A stretch of DNA of 64,000 nucleotides. Source: Rhodanobacter sp. L36 (GTDB lineage: Bacteria > Pseudomonadota > Gammaproteobacteria > Xanthomonadales > Rhodanobacteraceae). The number at the start of each line of letters is the position of its first letter. Position 1 is the stretch's first letter. The position numbers and the translations under genes are program-made. The stretch lies in NCBI RefSeq assembly GCF_009765755.1, contig NZ_LMUV01000002.1, positions 519,693 to 583,692 of the forward strand, written 5' to 3'. Shown here in pieces: positions 1 through 9,555 of the stretch. The notes under the pieces were generated by a model, which made no database searches, was not told where the DNA came from, and worked only from the letters and a program-made list of their open reading frames with translations.

Positions 1-1315
1 GACCGATTACCTCGCCGCCGGCGAAAAGCCGCGCGAAGCATGGCGCATCGGCACCGAGCACGAGAAGTTCGGATTCCGTACCGACGACCTGCGCGCACCG
101 ACCTTCGAGGGTGATCGCGGCATCAAGCTGCTGCTGGAAACCATCGCCACGCGCTACGGCTGGGACGTCGCCCGCGAAGGCGAAAACCCGGTGGCGCTGT
201 CGCGCGACAAGGCGTCGATCACGCTGGAGCCGGCCGGCCAGCTGGAGCTCTCCGGCGCACCGCTGGAAACCATCCACCAGACCTGTTGCGAAGTGAATTC
301 GCACCTGGAGGAAGTGCGCTCGATCGCCGACGGCATGGGCCTGGGCTTTCTCGGCATGGGCTTCCAGCCGAAGTGGCGTCGCGACGAGATGCCGTGGATG
401 CCCAAGGGCCGCTACAAGATCATGCGCGAATACATGCCCAAGGTCGGCTCGCTCGGCCTGGACATGATGACGCGCACCTGCACCGTGCAGGTGAATCTGG
501 ACTTCTCGTCCGAAGCGGACATGATCAAGAAATTCCGCACCAGCCTGGCGCTGCAGCCGATCGCCACCGCGCTGTTCGCCGATTCGCCCTTTACGGAAGG
601 ACGTCCAAACGGCTATCTGTCGTATCGCTCGCACATCTGGACCGACACCGACAAAGACCGTACCGGCATGCTCGACTTCGTCTTCGCCGACGGCTTCGGC
701 TATGAGCGCTATGTCGACTACATTCTCGACGTGCCGATGTATTTCAGCTTCCAGGACGGCAAGTACATCGACCTGGCCGGGCAGGACTTCAAGAAATTCA
801 TGGCCGGCGAACTGCCGATGCTGCCGGGCACGCACGCCAGCATGAAGGACTTCGCCGACCACCTCACCACCGCATTCCCCGAAGTGCGCCTCAAGCAGTA
901 CCTGGAAATGCGCGGCGCCGACGGCGGCCCGTGGAATCGCCTGTGTGCGCTGCCCGCCTTCTGGGTCGGCCTGCTCTATGACGACGAGGCGCTCGACGCC
1001 GCGTGGGATCTGGTCAAGGACTTCAGCCGCGAAGAGCGTCACGCCTTGCGTGACGGCGTGCCGAAACACGCGCTGAAACTGCCGTTCCGCGGCGGCACCG
1101 TGCGCGACCTTTCCGAGGAGGCGCTGAAGATCGCCAGCCACGGTCTCAAGCGTCGCGCCAAGCTCAACAAGAACGGCGCCGACGAAAGCATCTTCCTCGA
1201 ACCGATGATCGAGATCGTGCAGGCCAACCAGACGCCAGCCGAACGCAAACTCGAACTTTTCCACGGCGTCTGGAACGGCAGCGTCGATCCGGTATTCCGC
1301 GAATTCGCGTATTGA
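1..1315 (+). CDS. gshA: glutamate-cysteine ligase, 5' end missing
   Basis: This catalyses the first step of glutathione synthesis in the cytoplasm, ligating glutamate to cysteine with ATP. The reading frame is already open at base 2 and runs 437 codons to a TGA at 1313-1315. It begins just before RIGTEHEKF, the conserved N-terminal glutamate-binding segment of the proteobacterial/plant-type (class II) enzymes, so probably only about 20 residues lie outside the window. Conserved family segments include [20 protein letters not shown] and [11 protein letters not shown]. The next gene, pyrC, is convergent. Identification is firm from family resemblance; the true start cannot be seen. Confidence 0.93.
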   Translation, partial: TDYLAAGEKPREAWRIGTEHEKFGFRTDDLRAPTFEGDRGIKLLLETIATRYGWDVAREGENPVALSRDKASITLEPAGQLELSGAPLETIHQTCCEVNSHLEEVRSIADGMGLGFLGMGFQPKWRRDEMPWMPKGRYKIMREYMPKVGSLGLDMMTRTCTVQVNLDFSSEADMIKKFRTSLALQPIATALFADSPFTEGRPNGYLSYRSHIWTDTDKDRTGMLDFVFADGFGYERYVDYILDVPMYFSFQDGKYIDLAGQDFKKFMAGELPMLPGTHASMKDFADHLTTAFPEVRLKQYLEMRGADGGPWNRLCALPAFWVGLLYDDEALDAAWDLVKDFSREERHALRDGVPKHALKLPFRGGTVRDLSEEALKIASHGLKRRAKLNKNGADESIFLEPMIEIVQANQTPAERKLELFHGVWNGSVDPVFREFAY

Positions 1316-1329
1316 TCCTCAAGAGTTCG

Positions 1330-1415
1330 AGCGCTGAGGCCCGAACCGCTTAACGCCCAAGCTCGAAACATGTAACGCCGAAGCTCTAAACGCGTGACGT
1401 CTGAAGATCGAGCCG
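1330..1415. repeat. degenerate ~22-nt tandem repeat
   Basis: Just after the gshA stop the sequence repeats imperfectly with a 21-23-nt period. Units begin near 1330, 1350, 1371 and 1394 and share an (A)ACGCC-AAGCTC-AAAC core. The repeats are too degenerate to suggest recent slippage. No coding function is apparent. Confidence 0.35.
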
Positions 1416-1439
1416 AAAGTCCGAATGGACCAGCTTTTC

Positions 1440-1478
1440 TCCCCTCCCCTACTTGCAGGAGAGGGGATGGGTGGGGTC
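1440..1478. repeat. C-rich/G-rich imperfect hairpin repeat
   Basis: A CTCCCCTCCCC tract is followed within about 10 bases by GGAGAGGGGATGGGTGGGG, which can fold into an imperfect GC-rich hairpin between the convergent gshA and pyrC genes. A similar C-rich/G-rich arrangement occurs at 26255-26292. Such elements are widespread in xanthomonad intergenic DNA. It may help end transcription, but it lacks a clear T-run. Confidence 0.4.
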
Positions 1479-1514
1479 GCTCGTGGCTTTGCTTTATTCA
1501 GCTTCGATACCCGA

Positions 1515-2567
1515 TCACGCAATCGCGGTATCAACCACCGACCAAGCGACCGACTCCCCCGCCCGCATCGGCTTGCAGGTCGATCCTGCGAGCGGATATT
1601 CCTCCGGCACGATCCACGGCGTGCGCTCCAGCACGATGCGATCCGCGTTGCGCGGCAACCGATAAAAGTCCGGCCCGTGAAAGCTGGCAAATGCTTCCAG
1701 CTTGTCCAGGCGACCCGCCTGATCGAACGCCTCGGCATACAACTCCAGCGCCGCATGCGCCGTGTACAGACCCGCACATCCGCAGTCCGTTTCCTTTGCC
1801 TCGCGCGGATGCGGAGCGCTGTCCGTGCCGAGGAAGAAATGCGGATCGCCACTGGTCGCGGCCTGCAGTAACGCCGCGCGATGCGTCTCGCGCTTGAGGA
1901 TCGGCGCGCAATAGTTGTGCGGACGCATCCCGCCTTCGAACAGCGCGTTGCGATTGAGCAGCAGATGGTGCGCCGTGATCGTCGCCGCTACGTGCGTCGG
2001 AGCAGCATGCACGAACTGCACGGCATCGTGCGTGGTGATGTGCTCCAGCACCATGCGCAAGGCGGGGAATTTTTCGCGCAGCGGCATCAGGTGACGTTCG
2101 ATGAAAACGCGCTCGCGATCGAAGATGTCGATGTCCGGATCGGTGACCTCGCCGTGCAGCAGCAGCGGCAGGTCATGCTTCTCCATCGCTTCAAGCACCG
2201 GATACACGTGCGACAACTCGCGCACGCCCGATTGCGAATTGGTGGTGGCGCCGGCGGGGTAATACTTCACCGCCACGACGCTGTCGCTTGCCTTGGCGCG
2301 CACTATTTCTGCGGGCGGCGTGGTCTCAGTGAGATACAGCGTCATCAGCGGCTGAAAGCGCGAACCCGCAGGCAAGCTCGCGAGAATGCGCCGGCGATAA
2401 TCCTCCGCCTGCGCCACCGTCGTTACCGGCGGCTTCAGATTCGGCATCACGATCGCGCGTGCGAACTGACGCGCGGTGTGGCCAATCACCGAAGCCAGCG
2501 CATCGCCATCGCGAAGATGCAGATGCCAATCGTCGGGGCGGATAATTTCAAGACGCGAGAGTGTCAT
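1515..2567 (-). CDS. pyrC: dihydroorotase
   Basis: This cytoplasmic zinc enzyme of pyrimidine biosynthesis interconverts N-carbamoyl-aspartate and dihydroorotate. The 350-residue protein matches the class II (E. coli PyrC-like) form. It has the [10 protein letters not shown] metal-binding HxH motif near the N-terminus, the lysine of [14 protein letters not shown] that becomes carboxylated, LLLHGE, EHITT and GTDSAPH. The ATG at 2565-2567 was chosen because the family starts a few residues before [13 protein letters not shown]; the frame is open further upstream but without family similarity. It is followed downstream by convergent gshA and preceded by the SPFH gene on the same strand, 46 bp away. 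Confidence 0.96.
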   Translation of the reverse strand: MTLSRLEIIRPDDWHLHLRDGDALASVIGHTARQFARAIVMPNLKPPVTTVAQAEDYRRRILASLPAGSRFQPLMTLYLTETTPPAEIVRAKASDSVVAVKYYPAGATTNSQSGVRELSHVYPVLEAMEKHDLPLLLHGEVTDPDIDIFDRERVFIERHLMPLREKFPALRMVLEHITTHDAVQFVHAAPTHVAATITAHHLLLNRNALFEGGMRPHNYCAPILKRETHRAALLQAATSGDPHFFLGTDSAPHPREAKETDCGCAGLYTAHAALELYAEAFDQAGRLDKLEAFASFHGPDFYRLPRNADRIVLERTPWIVPEEYPLAGSTCKPMRAGESVAWSVVDTAIA

Positions 2568-2613
2568 GGATGGCAAACACATGTGGAGCGGAATGGGTGA
2601 AGAACTGCGCGCT

Positions 2614-3699
2614 TCATGCCGGTGGCAAAGGAGGCGGCAGCTGTGACAGCAACTGCGCGATGGCCGGCTCATCTGCACCGCGTGTCCATTCGCTCATGCC
2701 TGCGCGCCATACGAGCGTGTTGGCGGCGAGTTTGCGCTGCTGCACCAACGGCCCGAGCTGAGCCAGCGAATACGGACCCTGCTGCTGACCATCCAGCGCA
2801 ACGAAATAGCCGTCCGTCGGCGTCGAACTTGCTCCATGACTCGCGTTGCCGGCCAGTGCATTGCCGAGGTTGGAAGCCATCGCCAGGCCCATCGCGAGAT
2901 CACCGCCCATGCCGGCCGTGCCACCAGGCTTGAGGCTGATGTTCTCGATTGCCTTGGCCGAATTCAGCCGCGTCAACGCATCCACGTCCACGCGATTCAG
3001 ACGGCTATATTCGAAAATTTCATCGCGCAGCGCATCGGGCAGCGACATGTTCTCGACGGTGAACTGGCTGAGCGCGACGCCGAGCGCGACGAGGTCCGCA
3101 TTGATCTTCGACAGCATCGCCGCGGCCAGTTCGCCTTGCTGGCCGATCAGTTGCTCGACACCGATTTTCATCGCGCCCAGCGCGTCGCCGAAGTGCGTCA
3201 CGATCAGGCTGCGCAGTTGCCCCTGCACCGCATCGGTCTGCACCTTGTCGCTGGTGCCCACCACCTGGCGCAGAAATGCCGCGGCGTCGACCACCGAATA
3301 TGCGCAGGTGCCATAGGCACGCAACTGGACCAAACCGAAACGCGCATCCTGCAGGACGATCGGATTTTGCGTGCCCCATTTCTGGTCGAGGTACTGCCGC
3401 GTTCCGACAAAATACACCTCGGCCTTGAACGGGCTCTCGAATCCGTACTTCCAGCCCTTGAGGGTGGACAGCACCGGCAGGTTTTTCGTCTCCAGCGTGT
3501 ACGTGCCCGACCCGAACACCTCGGCCAACTTGCCTTCGTTGACGAAGATCGCCTGCTGCCCTTCGCGCACGATCAGCTGTGCGCCATACTTGATCTCGTT
3601 GTTGTAGCGTTCGAAGCGATGGACCAGGGTGTCGCGCGACGGATCGACAAACTCGATGATGTCGACGAGTTCTGCAGTGGCTTTGTTCCACAGGGACAT
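2614..3699 (-). CDS. SPFH-domain protein with C-terminal GYF_2 domain
   Basis: This 361-residue protein resembles the YdjI-like branch of the SPFH/band-7 family, which assembles on membranes. It starts [19 protein letters not shown] and has an SPFH core with [14 protein letters not shown] over about residues 1-250. A glycine/alanine-rich linker follows, then a C-terminal GYF_2 (DUF4339) module of the GPYSLAQL type with conserved tryptophans, and a proline-rich end. No signal peptide is seen. The start at 3697-3699 fits the family N-terminus. It is divergent from two zinc-ribbon membrane proteins. In Bacillus, YdjI works with YdjG and YdjH in membrane stress; a similar partnership here is inference. 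Confidence 0.82.
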   Translation of the reverse strand: MSLWNKATAELVDIIEFVDPSRDTLVHRFERYNNEIKYGAQLIVREGQQAIFVNEGKLAEVFGSGTYTLETKNLPVLSTLKGWKYGFESPFKAEVYFVGTRQYLDQKWGTQNPIVLQDARFGLVQLRAYGTCAYSVVDAAAFLRQVVGTSDKVQTDAVQGQLRSLIVTHFGDALGAMKIGVEQLIGQQGELAAAMLSKINADLVALGVALSQFTVENMSLPDALRDEIFEYSRLNRVDVDALTRLNSAKAIENISLKPGGTAGMGGDLAMGLAMASNLGNALAGNASHGASSTPTDGYFVALDGQQQGPYSLAQLGPLVQQRKLAANTLVWRAGMSEWTRGADEPAIAQLLSQLPPPLPPA

Positions 3700-3788
3700 G
3701 GCGGGCTCGCAGCCTTGAAGGACCGTCGAAGCATAACCGAAGCCGCCAGCGCATCGAACGATCCACCCGACGCCGGAACACGTGATTG

Positions 3789-4715
3789 ATGATCGACACC
3801 AAGACACTCACCTGCTCCAACTGTCACGGCGGCGATTTCATCCGCCTCGACACCAACGAATTCAAATGCACGCACTGCGGCTCGATCACGATCGTGCAGG
3901 ACGATGTTGCCGAGCGGCTTGAGCAGATTCTCAGCAAGCTGCAGATGCCGGCGGCAACCGCTGCAACGAACGCACCGCGACCCCAAGCATCGATCGCGTG
4001 GGTTTTTGTCGTTGTCGCCATGATCGCGCTGTTTGCTTTCTTCGCGAGCCTGCTGACCACCGGCGTGCGTCACGCGACGCGCACGGAATCGACGCATCAC
4101 GCGTTCGACAGTACCCGCGCGCGGCCAGACGTCGATCCGGGCCTGCTGAAGATCGAAGGCCTGCATCGCGTGGCGCAAGGCGACAAGCTCGTGGGCATGA
4201 TTCGCAACGACAGCGACCGCGTGGTCAACCGGGTCGAGCTCACGCTCAACGTCTACAGCGGCGGCCTGCGCAAGGACGATCAATCCACGTCGATGAGCGA
4301 GCGTCTGCTCCCCGGCGAAACATTGCCGATCGTTTTCTGGCCGTGGTCGCCCAAACCGGACGAACGTTTCGAGGTAGCCAGCAAGCGCGTCGACACCGAA
4401 GACGATTTCGACGGTCGCGCACAATTGCGTGCGGCACATGAACAGTTGGTGCGCGAGCACACGCGGCTGCGCTTCATCGGCCAGTTGACCGATGCCGATG
4501 CGCTGCCTGCCAAATCGATCAACCTGTCCATCAGTCTGTTCGACGCCGCCGGCAACCTCGTCGGATACGGCCACGGCTCACCGGATTCCTCCGAGCTCGC
4601 GCGTGGCGAAACCACCAACTTCGATGTGTCGATCGATCGCTACGACGAAGCCGACATCGCTTCGATGCAGTACCTCATCGATAGCGAGCGAGTCACCGCA
4701 AGGACGCCACGATGA
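3789..4715 (+). CDS. zinc-ribbon membrane protein (first of pair)
   Basis: The 308-residue product begins with a small zinc ribbon (C9-x2-C12 and C27-x2-C30). A single hydrophobic segment follows at about residues 69-91, then a roughly 215-residue domain that I do not recognise. It would sit in the inner membrane with the ribbon probably cytoplasmic. The ATG at 3789 was preferred over the TTG just before it. Its stop overlaps the next start (ATGA at 4712-4715), so the two are translationally coupled. The next gene has the same architecture, so the pair look like ancient paralogues. The likely partner is the divergent SPFH protein. Function is unknown. Confidence 0.75.
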   Translation: MIDTKTLTCSNCHGGDFIRLDTNEFKCTHCGSITIVQDDVAERLEQILSKLQMPAATAATNAPRPQASIAWVFVVVAMIALFAFFASLLTTGVRHATRTESTHHAFDSTRARPDVDPGLLKIEGLHRVAQGDKLVGMIRNDSDRVVNRVELTLNVYSGGLRKDDQSTSMSERLLPGETLPIVFWPWSPKPDERFEVASKRVDTEDDFDGRAQLRAAHEQLVREHTRLRFIGQLTDADALPAKSINLSISLFDAAGNLVGYGHGSPDSSELARGETTNFDVSIDRYDEADIASMQYLIDSERVTARTPR

Positions 4716-5755
4716 GCGACCAACCGGGCAACGGCAGCGTCGACAACAAGGTCATCTGCGAAAGCTGCGGCGCGCGCAACAGCGTGCCGCAAGGCGATGG
4801 CAGCTACATCTGCCAGAGCTGCGGCTGGGTGCAGCACGATCCAATCGGCACCAAGGCGAAGACGGCGCCCATCAAGCGCAGAATGTGGCCAGCGCTGGTG
4901 ATACTTGTCGCACTGATCGCTGGCGCCGTGATTGCATGGCGGCATCTGCACCACCACGCGTTGAGCGACACAAAAGTCGCGTCCTCTTCGGCACCCGCGA
5001 CCGCGGCCGTGGCAACACCAAATGGCAATGGCAACCGACAGGTCACCGTGCAGCATCCGAAGATTCGCGTGATCGACGAAGGGCTCGACTGGACGCTGGA
5101 CGAACTGTTCGCGCCACAGCTTCCGCTATTCGACCGTTCGAAACTCGAACTAGGCACGTTCGAACGCATCATCGATGAAACCGGCCTGCCGACTTTTCGC
5201 GCGCCGCTGAACAACCGAAGCACCGACGCGATCGTGATCAATCCGGTGATGGATTTGCGGCTTTACTCGACCGATGGCACCAGCCAGGTTCCCGCCAGCA
5301 TCGGCGGCCTTCCACCATCGCTGTATCCCGGCGAAAAAGCGTGGGTGAAAATCGGCGACGACGATGACATCAAACCGATCGCACGAATGGACGTCCATTG
5401 GCATCCGTCACGCGGCCTCTCCCTGCCCGGTCCGCGCCGCAAGGCAAACCTCGAGGTCAAGTCGCAGCAGATGCGCACCTGCCATGAGCGCATCATCAAC
5501 GGCCAAGGCGATTTCTCGTTCAACTATCAATGTGTCGACATGGTCGGCACGCTGCACAACACCGACACGCGCTCGATGAAGCTGATCGGCGTGGCCGTGA
5601 CCTATTACGACGATGACAACCGCTACGTCGGCTCGGATTCGACCGATCTCAACACAATCCTTCAACCCGGCGATCAGGTCGACTTCGAACTGCACACCAA
5701 GCTGCTGCGCAAACACGGCTACAAGCGATTCGAACTGCAGTACTACAACCAGTGA
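4712..5755 (+). CDS. zinc-ribbon membrane protein (second of pair)
   Basis: This 347-residue protein has an N-terminal zinc ribbon (C16-x2-C19, C34-x2-C37), one transmembrane segment at about residues 58-77, and a C-terminal domain with the same general order as its upstream neighbour. It overlaps that gene by four bases, which implies one operon. The C-terminal part is rich in beta-strand-like stretches (for example AVTYYDDDNRYVG) and resembles FxLYD/DUF3426-like domains that follow zinc ribbons in other proteins, but this is a weak resemblance. No enzymatic motif is visible. Confidence 0.75.
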   Translation: MSDQPGNGSVDNKVICESCGARNSVPQGDGSYICQSCGWVQHDPIGTKAKTAPIKRRMWPALVILVALIAGAVIAWRHLHHHALSDTKVASSSAPATAAVATPNGNGNRQVTVQHPKIRVIDEGLDWTLDELFAPQLPLFDRSKLELGTFERIIDETGLPTFRAPLNNRSTDAIVINPVMDLRLYSTDGTSQVPASIGGLPPSLYPGEKAWVKIGDDDDIKPIARMDVHWHPSRGLSLPGPRRKANLEVKSQQMRTCHERIINGQGDFSFNYQCVDMVGTLHNTDTRSMKLIGVAVTYYDDDNRYVGSDSTDLNTILQPGDQVDFELHTKLLRKHGYKRFELQYYNQ

Positions 5756-6001
5756 TCCATCGGCTTTGACGCGCTGGGAAAAATAAGTCGTTAGTTGGCG
5801 CTATCCGTGCACGTGTTTGTGCTTTGTGCTTTGCATGGCACTTTCATCGAGTGCGCGCCCGGATGGCCTGCTGCTTTACCCGGTGCCCTGTGCGGCGGTG
5901 AGTCGGGACGCACAGGCCGCGTAGCGGGCATCGACACGATGTGGATGCCTTTTCGCCAGCACATGGATGTGCTGTCGAAAGGCCCGGCACCGGCTCACGG
6001 A

Positions 6002-6027
6002 CTTGCCGGGCATGGATGCCCGGCAAG
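6002..6027. repeat. perfect 12-bp inverted repeat
   Basis: CTTGCCGGGCAT (6002-6013) is followed after GG by its exact reverse complement (6016-6027). It forms a nearly loopless hairpin in a gene-free spacer. No T-run follows, so it is not a classical terminator. Confidence 0.85.
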
Positions 6028-6058
6028 CGCCAAGCGGGTGTCATTTTCTCTGGGTTAC

Positions 6059-6084
6059 TTCTCTTTTGGACAAGCAAAAGAGAA
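6059..6084. repeat. perfect 9-bp inverted repeat, A/T-rich arms
   Basis: TTCTCTTTT (6059-6067) and AAAAGAGAA (6076-6084) are exact reverse complements around an 8-base loop. It belongs to the repeat-like spacer and is probably part of the same dispersed element as the hairpin at 6002-6027. Confidence 0.8.
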
Positions 6085-6218
6085 ATGACTCGGCTGCTGC
6101 AAGCAGACGAAAGCCCTTGCTCCTATTCGACACGCCGGCTTGCCACTAAGGACCAACGAATATTGGAGTTCGACCTAACCATCCCCATCTAGCGAACTTC
6201 ATCCCACGGAGAACAACC

Positions 6219-6599
6219 ATGCCCCTCGTCCGTATCTCCCTTCGCCGCGGCAAATCTCCCGCTCATCTCACTGCGATTCGCAATGGCGTCTACAAGGGGA
6301 TGCGCGAAGCTTTCAACGTGCCGGAGAACGACCGCTTCATCCTGGTCACCCAGCACGACGCCGAAGAGTTCGACTACGACCCAACCTATCTCGGCATCGC
6401 CCGCGGCGACGACCTCGTCATCGTGCAGATCACCTGCAACAGCGGCCGCACGATCGATCAGAAACAAGCGCTGTACCGAGGCATCGCGGAGAATCTTTCC
6501 GCCGATCCGGGCGTACGCTCGGAAGACGTATTCATCAATCTGGTCGAGGTGACAAAAGAGAACTGGTCATTCGGAAATGGTGTCGCGCAGTACGCGTGA
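6219..6599 (+). CDS. tautomerase family protein
   Basis: The 126-residue cytoplasmic protein begins Met-Pro, giving the N-terminal proline used as general base by the 4-oxalocrotonate tautomerase superfamily. The pattern MPLVRISL, a helix around AIRNGVYKGMREAF, and a second beta-alpha unit from DLVIVQITCNSGRT to the C-terminus fit the longer Tautomerase_2 type. The ATG at 6219 follows GGAGAACAACC, a good ribosome-binding site. The gene stands alone. The substrate cannot be predicted from the sequence. Confidence 0.85.
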   Translation: MPLVRISLRRGKSPAHLTAIRNGVYKGMREAFNVPENDRFILVTQHDAEEFDYDPTYLGIARGDDLVIVQITCNSGRTIDQKQALYRGIAENLSADPGVRSEDVFINLVEVTKENWSFGNGVAQYA

Positions 6600-6625
6600 G
6601 TTCGGCGGCCCACGAGCGGTTATTG

Positions 6626-7204
6626 CTATGAAACCCAGACTGGAAGATAAACCAGAATCTGCCAGGTCCCACCTACCTTTCGCAGATAAAAATACTGTCC
6701 CGTTCCACATAGTCGTCCACACCGAAAGCTGGTGTATACGACAGCAATATCGCCCGTCGCTGCGTAGCCGGGCAGACTGATTTTCAACAGGCCGGCCGAG
6801 CCCGGGAACGCTGAGTAAAATGACTCCCAGCCTTTGTGAATTGACGATGCTTTCGTCGACGTCGGGCGGGCGTCTTTCAAGGCCTGTTGAATCTCCCGAT
6901 CGTTCAGAAGATGGACATCGCCAGTGGCGAGACTTTCAGGCAACGCTGTCGGGATTTGCGCTCGGCGTTTCAGGTCGCCGACAGCCCCTGAATTGTCAGC
7001 GGCACCGATATCGGCGTTTGGACCAGGCGCCTCTGTCGTTGAGGAAAGAACGAGGAAACCGTCATCCGACATGTGCCGTTGCGCATTCAGAACGACTTTC
7101 AATACCGCGATATCCACAGCATCCACACGGCTCGCATCCCGACTTGCCAAAATGGTTGGCAAACACAACAGGAAAAACGCCATGCCGATGGTTCGAATGT
7201 TCAT
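6626..7204 (-). CDS. exported protein of unknown function
   Basis: The 192-residue product starts MNIRTIGMAFFLLCLPTIL, a plausible Sec signal peptide ending near residue 20, so it is probably periplasmic. Start 7204 was chosen over the in-frame ATG at 7216 because GAGGACG lies about 6 bases upstream. Near the C-terminus, FRCGRLCGTGQYFYLRK contains two cysteines four residues apart. The final segment (VGGTWQILVYLPVWVS) looks like a beta-strand end. I recognise no family. It lies 104 bp downstream of hemB on the same strand. Confidence 0.65.
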   Translation of the reverse strand: MNIRTIGMAFFLLCLPTILASRDASRVDAVDIAVLKVVLNAQRHMSDDGFLVLSSTTEAPGPNADIGAADNSGAVGDLKRRAQIPTALPESLATGDVHLLNDREIQQALKDARPTSTKASSIHKGWESFYSAFPGSAGLLKISLPGYAATGDIAVVYTSFRCGRLCGTGQYFYLRKVGGTWQILVYLPVWVS

Positions 7205-7308
7205 AGGCGTCCTCATATGATGTCTCGCCCGCAACGAACAGCGACACGCAAAGTCCTGCTGAACGTGTAGCCCTTGCAGCGCCCAACGAAAATAATCGAC
7301 CCAGCCGC

Positions 7309-8367
<1,059 letters not shown>

Positions 8368-8478
8368 TCACGCGGCCTGTGCGTTCGCTGCCGCACATTC
8401 CACGCCGTACGGTCCGTAGGACTGGACGTAGCGACGTTACGTCGGCAGGCTTGCCGTTCCATGCATTCAGGAAGATTC

Positions 8479-9495
8479 ATGAGTCAGTCCAATCGTGCCC
8501 CCACCATGCTCGTCGATCTCGGTGGCACCAACGTGCGTTTCGGCGTGGCCGACCCCTCGCTCGCCAAGCCGCTGCTCAACGAAAGCATCCGTCGTTATCG
8601 CGTGGCCGATTACGATTCGCTGGTATCCACGGCCAAGCATTACCTCGAGGAAACCGGCCTGGAAGTCCGCCGCGCGATCGTGGCCGCGGCTGGCCGCATC
8701 GACGACGGCGAGACGGTGAAGGTCACCAACAATCCGTGGGCGATTTCGGCGAAGCAGACGGCCGCGGCGTTGAATCTCGATTACGTGCATCTGGTCAACG
8801 ACTTCGCCGCGCAGAGCATGGCCGTGACGCTGCTGCAGTCGGAAGACCTGGTAACGGTGGGCACGTTGCCGCCACCGCTGATCGGCGCGGAGGACGAACA
8901 GACATTCGCCATCGTGGGCCCGGGCACCGGCCTCGGCGTCGGTGGATTACTCGTGCGCCAAGGCCATTGCAGCGTGCTGCAGACCGAAGGCGGCCATGCG
9001 GGATTCGCCGCGCATTCGCCGGAAGACATCGAGATCCTCAACTATCTCAACCAGAAGTACGGACGTGTGTCGAATGAGCGCCTGATCTGCGGCCAGGGCC
9101 TGGTGAATCTCTACGACGCGATCTGCCACATCGCCGGCGAAAAAGCCGAATGCATCCTGCCCGAAGACATCACCGCCCGCGCGAAAGCCGGCAGCGATGC
9201 GATGAGCGTGCGCACGGTGGAAACTTTCGCCGGCATCTTCGGCAGCATCGCCGGCGATCTCGTGTTGACGCTCGGCGCTTGGGGCGGCGTGTATCTCACC
9301 GGCGGGTTGATTCCGATCCTGCTGCCGTGGCTCACGAAGGGAAGCTTCCGCGAACGCTTCGAAGCCAAGGGTCGTTTCCGCGACATCATGGAAAAAGTGC
9401 CGACGCAGGCGATCATGAATCCCGAACCCGGCCTGCTCGGCGCAGCCGCGCTGGCGGTGATGGAATCGGGCGGCTCGCTGTTGAAGCCGCGCTAG
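8479..9495 (+). CDS. glk: glucokinase
   Basis: Phosphorylates glucose with ATP in the cytoplasm, feeding central metabolism (Entner-Doudoroff or pentose phosphate, compare gnd at 22441). The 338-residue protein has the ATP-binding LVDLGGTNVRFGV near the N-terminus, the catalytic region VNDFAAQSMAV, GPGTGLGVGGL and EGGHAGFA, typical of bacterial Glk (ROK-independent, E. coli type). The ATG at 8479 follows AGGAAG (8469-8474), so the long in-frame upstream extension is not used. It is transcribed away from hemB. Confidence 0.94.
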   Translation: MSQSNRAPTMLVDLGGTNVRFGVADPSLAKPLLNESIRRYRVADYDSLVSTAKHYLEETGLEVRRAIVAAAGRIDDGETVKVTNNPWAISAKQTAAALNLDYVHLVNDFAAQSMAVTLLQSEDLVTVGTLPPPLIGAEDEQTFAIVGPGTGLGVGGLLVRQGHCSVLQTEGGHAGFAAHSPEDIEILNYLNQKYGRVSNERLICGQGLVNLYDAICHIAGEKAECILPEDITARAKAGSDAMSVRTVETFAGIFGSIAGDLVLTLGAWGGVYLTGGLIPILLPWLTKGSFRERFEAKGRFRDIMEKVPTQAIMNPEPGLLGAAALAVMESGGSLLKPR

Positions 9496-9555
9496 AACGG
9501 AACCGAGAACGCGGTCGTTGTTTCCGACGTTCACGTCGGCACATGCGAGGTGATC

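Larger units (their letters stand above)
5756..6218. other. gene-free spacer with repeat-like sequence
   Basis: 463 bases separate the zinc-ribbon operon from the tautomerase gene. No convincing gene is present; short open frames here translate to low-complexity or repeat-derived peptides. Two perfect hairpins lie at 6002-6027 and 6059-6084 and are listed separately. The stretch resembles a dispersed xanthomonad intergenic repeat, judged from memory of its TTTCTCTGGGTTACTTCTCT segment rather than from a search. Confidence 0.6.

Noticed and set aside
5795-6192. Small proteins in the 463-bp spacer
   Set aside because: They are read through hairpins in several overlapping frames and lack ribosome-binding sites; the sequence looks like an intergenic repeat.
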